Source: an uncultured Acidobacteriota bacterium (GTDB taxonomy: Bacteria; Acidobacteriota; Thermoanaerobaculia; Gp7-AA8). Taken from it: 13,936 bases of DNA. Below are positions 1-6,028 of this stretch, piece after piece. Location of the stretch: positions 1 through 13,936 of the forward strand of contig CAMPKJ010000121.1 of assembly GCA_946887105.1 (NCBI GenBank). The letters are read 5' to 3'. Made by a program: the position numbers and the translations under genes. Within the stretch, counting starts at the first letter, position 1. Each line of letters begins with the position of its first letter. Under the pieces are notes generated by a model, which saw only the letters and a program-made list of their open reading frames with translations, was not told the DNA's origin and ran no database searches.

Positions 1-401
1 TCTTCATGACCGGCTCGTACAAGCCGCCGCGCGAGTTCAACTGGAACGTCGGCGTGATTCTGCTCGTCCTCACTCTGCTCCTCTCCTTCACGGGATACCT
101 GCTCCCGTGGGACCAGCTCGCCATCTGGGCGATCACGGTCGGTTCGAACATGGCTCGCGCGTCCCCCGGAGCGGGTACCGAGGGGCCGATGTCGAGTCTG
201 ATGAAACTGGGGGATGTGCCGCTCATTCATGCGGGCGATGACGCGAGATTCGCGCTCATCGCAGGCAGATCGATCGGCGCGGCCACGCTGCTGCGTTTCT
301 ACGTGCTGCACTGCATGGTCATTCCTCTGGCCGCCGGCTTCCTGATGGCCATTCACTTCTGGCGCGTGCGCAAGGATGGAGGGATCTCTGGTCCGCTTTA
401 G
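1..401 (+). CDS. Cytochrome b, N-terminal (b6-type) subunit, 3' part only
   Basis: This is the C-terminal part of a haem b-binding membrane subunit of a quinol:cytochrome c (bc1/b6f-like) oxidoreductase. The gene starts before the window; an in-frame Met at base 6 is preceded by an open codon (Phe), so it is internal. Visible family marks are [15 protein letters not shown] (the conserved GYxLPWxQ segment), [13 protein letters not shown] and the ending [14 protein letters not shown]. Two histidines in the last helix (codons at 309 and 354) are the second ligands of the two b haems. They have 14 residues between them, the spacing known for cytochrome b6, against 13 in mitochondrial-type cytochrome b. 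The protein stops straight after this helix, so cytochrome b is split as in b6/subunit IV, and the rest lies in the next gene, 15 bases downstream. A Rieske iron-sulfur gene is expected upstream but is out of view. Confidence 0.93.
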   Translation, partial: FMTGSYKPPREFNWNVGVILLVLTLLLSFTGYLLPWDQLAIWAITVGSNMARASPGAGTEGPMSSLMKLGDVPLIHAGDDARFALIAGRSIGAATLLRFYVLHCMVIPLAAGFLMAIHFWRVRKDGGISGPL

Positions 402-416
402 GACGGAGCGATCGCG

Positions 417-1640
417 ATGACGTTCCTCAAGAATTTCATCAATGTTCTGTCGATCGCCTCGATCTCGTTCATCCTCCTGTCGGCGGTCTTCGCCTTCATC
501 GTCTACTTCAACCTGCTCGACGGGCGGCTGAAGGACAAAGGCGGCATCGGCTTCATCGTCTTCGGCGTGATCTGCGCGATCGCCGGGATCTTCGTCCCGG
601 TGCTGATGTACCTGGCGGTCGCGTACTTCCTGATCATGTGGGGCTGCGCGAAGCTCGGACCGCGCCTGTGGGACGGCAAGGTCGGCATGTGGCTGTTGAT
701 CTTCAGCCTGGCCGGATTCGCGCTGTCGTTCCTCGACCCGAACTTCAAATCGATCGCCGCCAAGCCGGACAACGTGCCCATCGGCGCGATGATCTTCCTG
801 CTGGGCATCTTCACCTGGATCGCGCTCAAGAAGGCGTACTACAACGATCGCGCGATCCTGGCCGGCGGCATTCCCTACGAGAAGACCGAGTCGGACGAGA
901 AGCTCTTCACCTGGCCCGACCTCGTCTATACCGAACTGCTGTGCATGATCGCCCTGACCATCGTGATGATCGTCTGGTCCATCGGCCTGCGCGCTCCGCT
1001 CGAAGAAGCGGCCAATCCGACCACCTCTCCGAATCCCGCCAAGGCGCCGTGGTACTTCCTCGGATTGCAGGAGATGCTGGTCTACTTCGATCCTTGGCTG
1101 GCGGGCGTGGTCCTGCCGACGCTGATCATCGTCGGCCTGATGGCCATCCCGTACATCGACACCAATCCGAAGGGCAACGGCTACTACTCCTTCCGCGAGC
1201 GGAAGTGGGAGATCGGCGTTTTCCTGTACGGATTCCTCGTGCTCTGGTCGTTCCTGATCATCACCGGCACGTTCCTGCGCGGTCCGAACTGGAGCTTCTA
1301 CGGACCGTACGAATTCTGGGATCCGAACAAGCTCGAGCCGCTGGTCAACATCGATCTCTCCGAGCTCTTCTGGGTGAAGATGCTGGCCATGCCGCTGCCG
1401 AGGCTCTGGCTCATCCGCGAGGCCCCGGGACTGATCCTCGTGCTCGCCTATCTCGGACTGCCGATCGCGCTGGCCCTCGGCCCGTTCCGCCGCTTCTATC
1501 TGAAGATGGGCGCGGCGCGCTATTACGTCGGCGCGTACCTCTTTCTGACCATGATGTCGCTGCCCATCAAGATGGTGTTGAGGTGGCTGTTCAATTTGAA
1601 GTACCTGGTGCACATACAGGAGCTGTTCTTGAACATCTAG
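417..1640 (+). CDS. Cytochrome b C-terminal (subunit IV-like) protein with N-terminal membrane extension
   Basis: This 407-residue, roughly nine-helix membrane protein completes the quinol-oxidising (Qo) site of the split cytochrome b complex. The second half is the cytochrome b C-terminal domain. It begins near residue 163 with TWPDLVYTELL and continues with ANPTTSPNPAKAPWYFLGLQ around 200-218 and several hydrophobic helices to the C-terminus. The motif equivalent to PEWY reads A210-P211-W212-Y213, so the usual Glu is absent. The first ~155 residues hold four or five extra hydrophobic segments (about 13-34, 42-75, 85-103 and 122-140) that classical subunit IV, about 160 residues long, does not have. 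I saw no CxxCH motif, so it carries no c-type haem of the usual kind. The start at 417 follows a purine-rich GGACGGAG at a usable distance. The gene lies between the b6-type subunit and the octahaem cytochrome and is surely part of the same complex. Confidence 0.9.
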   Translation: MTFLKNFINVLSIASISFILLSAVFAFIVYFNLLDGRLKDKGGIGFIVFGVICAIAGIFVPVLMYLAVAYFLIMWGCAKLGPRLWDGKVGMWLLIFSLAGFALSFLDPNFKSIAAKPDNVPIGAMIFLLGIFTWIALKKAYYNDRAILAGGIPYEKTESDEKLFTWPDLVYTELLCMIALTIVMIVWSIGLRAPLEEAANPTTSPNPAKAPWYFLGLQEMLVYFDPWLAGVVLPTLIIVGLMAIPYIDTNPKGNGYYSFRERKWEIGVFLYGFLVLWSFLIITGTFLRGPNWSFYGPYEFWDPNKLEPLVNIDLSELFWVKMLAMPLPRLWLIREAPGLILVLAYLGLPIALALGPFRRFYLKMGAARYYVGAYLFLTMMSLPIKMVLRWLFNLKYLVHIQELFLNI

Positions 1641-1733
1641 GCCTTAGGCGGAAGGCGTTAGGCGTTTGGCATCTCTCGCGAGAAGGCCCAAACGCCTAAA
1701 GCCCAACGCCCAACGCCTTGGCGAAGCCAAAAA
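1641..1733 (+). repeat. Imperfect inverted-repeat element built from 7-bp units (copy 1)
   Basis: The whole gap before the octahaem gene is a hairpin-forming repeat. The left side (1652-1670) carries AGGCGTT-type 7-bp units. The right side (1686-1719) carries the complementary units ACGCC(C/T)AA(A). The best stem pairs 1658-1670 with 1686-1699 (one bulge), and the intervening bases 1672-1681 are themselves the perfect palindrome TCTCGCGAGA. The 16-mer GGCGTTAGGCGTTTGG at 1654-1669 recurs exactly at 9229-9244, and CTCTCGCGA recurs on the inner side of both copies, so this is a dispersed family. The element runs almost to the ATG at 1734 and leaves no clear ribosome binding site. It could attenuate transcription, act as an mRNA processing site, or be a selfish palindromic element. 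Confidence 0.75.
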
Positions 1734-4700
1734 ATGAAGCCGCAAGAGCCCATTCCGCACAACTACTCGATGGGGAAGCTCAACCTCATCTTCGCGCTGA
1801 CCAGCATCGTCCTGCTGCTGGCCACGGGTGGAATGGTGTTCTACGACTACGTGCGCGGCTGGAAGTGGTTCCAGCTCGAGTTCAACCGCCTGCAGCAGGA
1901 GCGCATCGACACGGAACTGCGCGCGCGCAACGACGCCGAGACGCGCAAGCAGCTGGCGGCGCTCGACCAGGAGGTCAAGGAAGGGCAGATCGAGATCGCG
2001 CGCAATCGCGGGCAGTACCTCGCGGCGCAGAAAGAGCTCGAGGATTGGGAAGGCGTGCATTACGCCGCCGACCAGGACTATCGCTTCGCCAAGGCGCTCC
2101 TGGACGCCAAGCGCTACGAGCTCGAGGCGTCCATCGTCCAGCATCGTGAGGACCAGCCGCAGAAACAGCGCGAATTCGACGACCTGACCGCGCGGGTCGA
2201 CCGCCTGAACCTGCGCCTGCAGCAGGTCACGCGCGACCGCGACGCCGCACGCGCGCGCGTCGGAAAGTTCCTGGCGCGCATCAACGACATCGAAGAGCGG
2301 CGCAAGGAGCTGACCGCCGGCATCGAGTTGCTGAACAAGCAGCGCACGATGGTGGCGATGGAGCGGAACAACCTGATCCTCAACGCGCCGATGCTCGACT
2401 TCATCAATCCCACGCTGAAGATCGATCAGGTGGTGCTCAACGATCTCTTCATCGACATGAACTACATGTCGGTGCCGCGCGTGGACCGCTGCCAGACCTG
2501 CCATCGCGCCATCGACCGCCCCGGCTTCGAATCGAAGAAAGAAGCGGAGCGCCTGATCGCCGACCTGCGCGGAAGGCTCGACAAGAACCTCATCCAGCCC
2601 TCGCGCCGCGCCGAGACGGAAGAGCGCGTGGCGCAGCTCGAGCGGATCGCCAACGCCAAAAACGACATCCTCAATCCGTTCCGCACGCACCCCAAACTGG
2701 ACACGTTCGTCGGGTCCGCCTCGCCGCATCCGATCCTCGAATACGGCTGCACGGTCTGCCATCGCGGACAGGATCGCGCGACCGAGTTCGGCCGCGCCGG
2801 CCACACGCCCGCCAGCCGGCGTATGGAAATGCGCTGGGAGAAGGCCACGGTCGCGCTGCTGCCCGGTCCGTGGGATTACAAGAAGCGCAACTGGGCACGC
2901 GAGGTCAATCCGTTCCTCGACACGCCGATGTATCCGCGCCAGTTCTACCAGGCCGGCTGCGTGAAGTGCCACTCAGGACAGATGGAAGTGGCGGACGGCG
3001 AAGAGATCAACAAGGCCATGCACATGGTCGAGTTGTACGGCTGCCACGCCTGCCACAAGATCGACAACTGGCGCTTCGCCGAGCTGCAGAAGCCCGGCCC
3101 CGCGCTGGACGGCATCGCCGAGAAGACCACGCCGGAGTGGGCATTCCGCTGGATCGCCAATCCGCCGCGCTTCCGCCCCACCACGCGCATGCCGTCGTTC
3201 TTCTACCAGCGCAACATGGTCGGTCCGACCGTCCCCGCGCACGAACGCGCGCAGAACGTGAAACTGCAGGACGCCGAGATCCACTCGATCGTCACGTATC
3301 TCTTCGCCAAGTCGACGCACCGCCAGTGGCCCGCCGGTCCGAGCGGTGACGCCGGCCGCGGCAAGCAGCTCGTCGAGTCGATCGGCTGCATGGGCTGCCA
3401 CATCGCGCAGGACACCATCAAAGACGACAAGGGCGTCGTGCGCGTCGCCCATCGCGACGACTTCCCGCTCGAGCGCCACTTCGGCTTCAACCTCACCGGC
3501 GTCGGCTCGAAGACGAATGCGAACTGGGTCTTCAACTGGGTCAAGAATCCGAAGGCGTACGATCCGAACGCGCCGATGCCGAGCCTGCGCCTGACCGATC
3601 AGGAAGCGGCCGACATCACCTCGTATCTGCTCTCGCTGCAGAAGCCGGCATTCATGCGACAGGAGATCCGGCCGCCGGATCCGAAGGTCGTGCGCGAGCT
3701 CGCCAAGGGCTATCTCGTCAATTCACTGACCTCGAACGATGCCGACGCGCGCCTGAACGGCATGTCGCTCGACGACCAGCTGATCTACCTCGGGCAGCGC
3801 AGCATCGAGAAATACGGCTGCTACTCCTGCCACGACATCAAAGGCTTCGAAGGGCTCAAGCCGATCGGCACCGAACTCACCATCGAAGGCTCCAAGAACC
3901 TGCACCTCTTCGACTTCGGCTTCTTCGGCGACGCCACGCACACGCACAGCTACGTGAACTGGGACGACAAGAAGGAAGAGGTCCAGCACACCGTGCCGTC
4001 GTGGATCTACAACAAGGTGCGCAGCCCGCGCGTCTACGACGACCGCCGCACCAAGCCGTACAACGACAAGCTGAAGATGCCCAACTTCCACCTCTCGCCG
4101 GAGGAAGCGCGGCTGATCACCACGGTCGTGCTCGGCCTGACCAAGGAGAAGGTGGCCCTGAATCGCATGGCCGCGAACAATCCGCGCCTGCGCCAGGTCG
4201 AACACGAGCGGAAGATCATCTCCCAGAACAACTGCCGCGGATGCCACGTGGTCAATCGCCGCGGCCGGGCCATCGCCGCGCTGATCAGCGACCCGAACTT
4301 CCTGCCGCCCGACCTCACGCCGCAGGGCGAGCGCGCGCAGTCGCCGTGGCTGTTCCAGTTCCTCAAGGATCCGACGGTGATGAAGATCCGTCCCTGGATG
4401 TCGGTGCGCATGCCGACGTTCCACTTCAGCGATCAGACGGCGGCCACGCTGGTGGCGGGCTTCGCCGCGGAAGGCGACGAGCCGCAGTTCGACACGCACC
4501 AGTACGCCACGCCGTCCGCGCAGAACGTGGCCATCGGACGCGAAGTCTTCAACATGCTGCGCTGCCAGCAGTGCCACGCCGTGACGCCGGTCGATCCGGC
4601 CAATCCGCCGATCCCGAACGTCGCCGACACGCAGTCGCTCGCGCCCAATCTCACGCTCTCGAAACTGCGGTTGCGCCATGACTGGATCGCGGACTGGATC

Positions 4701-5084
4701 CGCCGTCCCGACGAGATGATCCCCGGCACGCGCATGCCCACGAACTTCCCGCGCGATCCGGAGACGGGCGGATTCCAGTCGCCGCTCGCGCAGGCGCTCG
4801 ACTCGCCGCAGTTCGCCGCCAGCAGGGCCGCGCTGCTCCCGCACTTCGAGAACGAAGCGGCCATGCGCAAGACCATGGCCGACGCCGTTGCGCTCACCAA
4901 CTACCTGCGCGATTACATCTGGAGCATCGGCGTCGACCGCGTGCGTCCGGCGCAGGAAGAAAACGTCCGCCCGCTCCTGCCCATCCCGCAAGCACCACAG
5001 ACTCCGCCCGCTACGCCGGCCGGAGAAGTCGTGCGGCGCGCATCCGCCACACCGCCCGCCGCCCCAAATACCTCGAGGAGATAA
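1734..5084 (+). CDS. Membrane-anchored octahaem c-type cytochrome with long coiled coil
   Basis: This 1116-residue periplasmic electron-transfer protein probably replaces cytochrome c1, and perhaps the mobile carrier, in the complex with the two cytochrome b genes upstream. Residues 13-37 form one uncleaved membrane anchor. Residues ~45-235 are highly charged, Cys-free and heptad-like, rich in Glu, Arg, Gln and Leu, which reads as a coiled coil. Eight CxxCH haem-attachment motifs follow, starting at residues 253, 339, 409, 437, 552, 696, 834 and 944. MP motifs that could give the sixth (Met) haem ligand follow haems 4-8 at M486, M615, M782, M893 and M1001, which suggests five consecutive mono-haem class-I-like domains. 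The first three haems lack such a partner. The C-terminal ~60 residues are Pro/Ala-rich. The start at 1734 has no obvious ribosome binding site; a second Met at 1770 would still keep the anchor. I do not recognise a named family for the full architecture. Confidence 0.88.
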   Translation: MKPQEPIPHNYSMGKLNLIFALTSIVLLLATGGMVFYDYVRGWKWFQLEFNRLQQERIDTELRARNDAETRKQLAALDQEVKEGQIEIARNRGQYLAAQKELEDWEGVHYAADQDYRFAKALLDAKRYELEASIVQHREDQPQKQREFDDLTARVDRLNLRLQQVTRDRDAARARVGKFLARINDIEERRKELTAGIELLNKQRTMVAMERNNLILNAPMLDFINPTLKIDQVVLNDLFIDMNYMSVPRVDRCQTCHRAIDRPGFESKKEAERLIADLRGRLDKNLIQPSRRAETEERVAQLERIANAKNDILNPFRTHPKLDTFVGSASPHPILEYGCTVCHRGQDRATEFGRAGHTPASRRMEMRWEKATVALLPGPWDYKKRNWAREVNPFLDTPMYPRQFYQAGCVKCHSGQMEVADGEEINKAMHMVELYGCHACHKIDNWRFAELQKPGPALDGIAEKTTPEWAFRWIANPPRFRPTTRMPSFFYQRNMVGPTVPAHERAQNVKLQDAEIHSIVTYLFAKSTHRQWPAGPSGDAGRGKQLVESIGCMGCHIAQDTIKDDKGVVRVAHRDDFPLERHFGFNLTGVGSKTNANWVFNWVKNPKAYDPNAPMPSLRLTDQEAADITSYLLSLQKPAFMRQEIRPPDPKVVRELAKGYLVNSLTSNDADARLNGMSLDDQLIYLGQRSIEKYGCYSCHDIKGFEGLKPIGTELTIEGSKNLHLFDFGFFGDATHTHSYVNWDDKKEEVQHTVPSWIYNKVRSPRVYDDRRTKPYNDKLKMPNFHLSPEEARLITTVVLGLTKEKVALNRMAANNPRLRQVEHERKIISQNNCRGCHVVNRRGRAIAALISDPNFLPPDLTPQGERAQSPWLFQFLKDPTVMKIRPWMSVRMPTFHFSDQTAATLVAGFAAEGDEPQFDTHQYATPSAQNVAIGREVFNMLRCQQCHAVTPVDPANPPIPNVADTQSLAPNLTLSKLRLRHDWIADWIRRPDEMIPGTRMPTNFPRDPETGGFQSPLAQALDSPQFAASRAALLPHFENEAAMRKTMADAVALTNYLRDYIWSIGVDRVRPAQEENVRPLLPIPQAPQTPPATPAGEVVRRASATPPAAPNTSRR
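5075..5080 (+). promoter_or_regulatory. Ribosome binding site of the cupredoxin-like lipoprotein gene
   Basis: GAGGAG lies inside the last codons of the octahaem gene and is followed by a 7-base spacer to the ATG at 5088. Placing the site in the upstream coding sequence suggests the two genes are translated from one message. Confidence 0.7.
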
Positions 5085-5087
5085 TCG

Positions 5088-5912
5088 ATGTCGCTCAGGA
5101 AGTTTCTCAATCTGATGTTCGTACTCACGCTCGTTCTCGCCGTCGCCTGTGGCGGCGGGAAGGAAGTCGTCGATGAAGGAGAGCTCGGCGAAGACGATCA
5201 TGCCGCTCCCACCACCGCTGCCGAAGGCGGCGAAAGCAGCGGCGGCGCCGCTACGGCCGCGCCGGTGGCCGTCGCCGATGCGGCGACGCTCGCCGGAACC
5301 GTGAAGTTCGAAGGCGCGGCTCCGAAGATGCCCGCCTTGCAGATGGGCGCCGATCCGTTCTGCGCCTCGCAGCATCCCACTCCGGAGCCGGACGAGGAGG
5401 TGGTCGTCGGCGCCGGCGGCGAGCTCGCCAACGTCATCGTCTACGTCAAAGACGTCCCGGGCAGCTATCCGGCGCCGCAGCAGGCCGCGCTGCTCGACCA
5501 GAAGGGCTGCAAGTACATCCCGCACGTCACCGCGGTGCAGGTCGGCCAGCCCATTCAGATCAAGAACAGCGATGCCACGCTGCACAACGTGCACGCCATG
5601 CCGGAAGTGAACTCGCAGTTCAACGAAGGCCAGCCGGTGCAGGGCATGGTCTCGACCAAGAAATTCGACAAGGCCGAAGTCAAGCCGTTCCGCATCAAGT
5701 GCGACGTGCACGGCTGGATGAAGTCGTACATGGCCGTGCTGCCGCACCCGTATCACTCGGTCTCACAGATGAACGGCACCTTCTCGATCGCCAACCTCCC
5801 GCCGGGCAGCTACACGCTCGTGGCGTGGCACGAGAAGTTCGGCCAGCAGGAGCAGCAGATCACGGTCGGGCCGAAAGAGCAGAAGCAGGTCGCGTTCACG
5901 TTCAAGGGATAG
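5088..5912 (+). CDS. Lipoprotein with cupredoxin-like and carboxypeptidase-regulatory-like domain
   Basis: This 274-residue exported lipoprotein is likely anchored in a membrane facing the periplasm. Residues 1-20 are a signal peptide ending in LAVAC, with Cys21 as the lipidated residue. Residues ~22-65 are a low-complexity Ala/Gly/Glu/Thr linker. The body has possible type-1 copper ligands: H166 or H169 in LHNVHAMP, then C205, H208 and M211 in KCDVHGWM, a CxxHxxM arrangement like plastocyanin. C92 and C141 could form a disulfide. The end, NGTFSIANLPPGSYTLVAWHE, is typical of carboxypeptidase regulatory-like beta folds. It lies 3 bases after the octahaem gene and before the oxidase genes, so an electron-carrier role between complex III and the oxidase is plausible but inferred. 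The copper may be absent, and the protein may instead be structural. The start is supported by GAGGAG seven bases upstream. Confidence 0.82.
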   Translation: MSLRKFLNLMFVLTLVLAVACGGGKEVVDEGELGEDDHAAPTTAAEGGESSGGAATAAPVAVADAATLAGTVKFEGAAPKMPALQMGADPFCASQHPTPEPDEEVVVGAGGELANVIVYVKDVPGSYPAPQQAALLDQKGCKYIPHVTAVQVGQPIQIKNSDATLHNVHAMPEVNSQFNEGQPVQGMVSTKKFDKAEVKPFRIKCDVHGWMKSYMAVLPHPYHSVSQMNGTFSIANLPPGSYTLVAWHEKFGQQEQQITVGPKEQKQVAFTFKG

Positions 5913-5920
5913 TTCGATTC

Positions 5921-6015
5921 GAAGTCGCAAAGTCTCAAAGTCGCAAAGTCTCAAAGGAAAAACCTGAGACGCGCGGCCCCTTTGAGACTTTGAGACTTTG
6001 AGACTTTGCGACTCC
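5921..6015 (+). repeat. 37-bp inverted repeat made of 8-bp units, upstream of coxA
   Basis: Nearly the whole 116-base gap between the lipoprotein gene and coxA is a long inverted repeat. The left arm (5921-5957) contains alternating AGTCGCAA and AGTCTCAA units. The right arm (5979-6015) contains CTTTGAGA units ending in CTTTGCGA. The arms are reverse complements over 37 bases with two mismatches and a 21-base spacer (5958-5978). The RNA would form a very stable hairpin. There is no U-tract, so it is not a standard intrinsic terminator. The coxA ribosome binding site (GAGGGGAG, 6016-6023) begins right at the foot of the stem. It resembles the two 7-bp-unit elements of this window in design but not in sequence. 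Confidence 0.85.
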
Positions 6016-6028
6016 GAGGGGAGCAACG

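Noticed and set aside
1652..1669. Telomere-like repeat (TTAGGC units)
   Set aside because: Only one or two units, inside an operon and in an inverted arrangement. Likeness to nematode telomere repeats is chance.
638..1699. A 353-codon + strand frame over the cytochrome b C-terminal gene
   Set aside because: Out-of-frame shadow with Arg/His/Gly-rich composition and no hydrophobic pattern, over a gene with clear subunit IV motifs.
1652..1719. CRISPR array from the short repeated units
   Set aside because: Units are only 7 bases with no unique spacers of uniform length; the structure is an inverted repeat.
1644..2972. A 442-codon minus-strand frame opposite the octahaem gene, and similar long minus-strand frames at 5951-7105, 7837-9009, 10187-11323 and 11188-12294
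   Set aside because: All mirror well-identified genes, show Arg/His/Glu-rich shadow composition and have no recognisable motifs or start signals.
3723..5756. A 677-codon open frame on the minus strand
   Set aside because: It overlaps the octahaem and lipoprotein genes, whose haem and copper motifs are clear. Long antisense frames are expected in GC-rich coding DNA, and its translation is low-complexity Arg/Val/His/Asp with no domain.
5958..6015. Intrinsic terminator between the lipoprotein gene and coxA
   Set aside because: The stem is strong but no U-run follows, and the coxA ribosome binding site comes immediately. Treated as a repeat with possible attenuator action instead.
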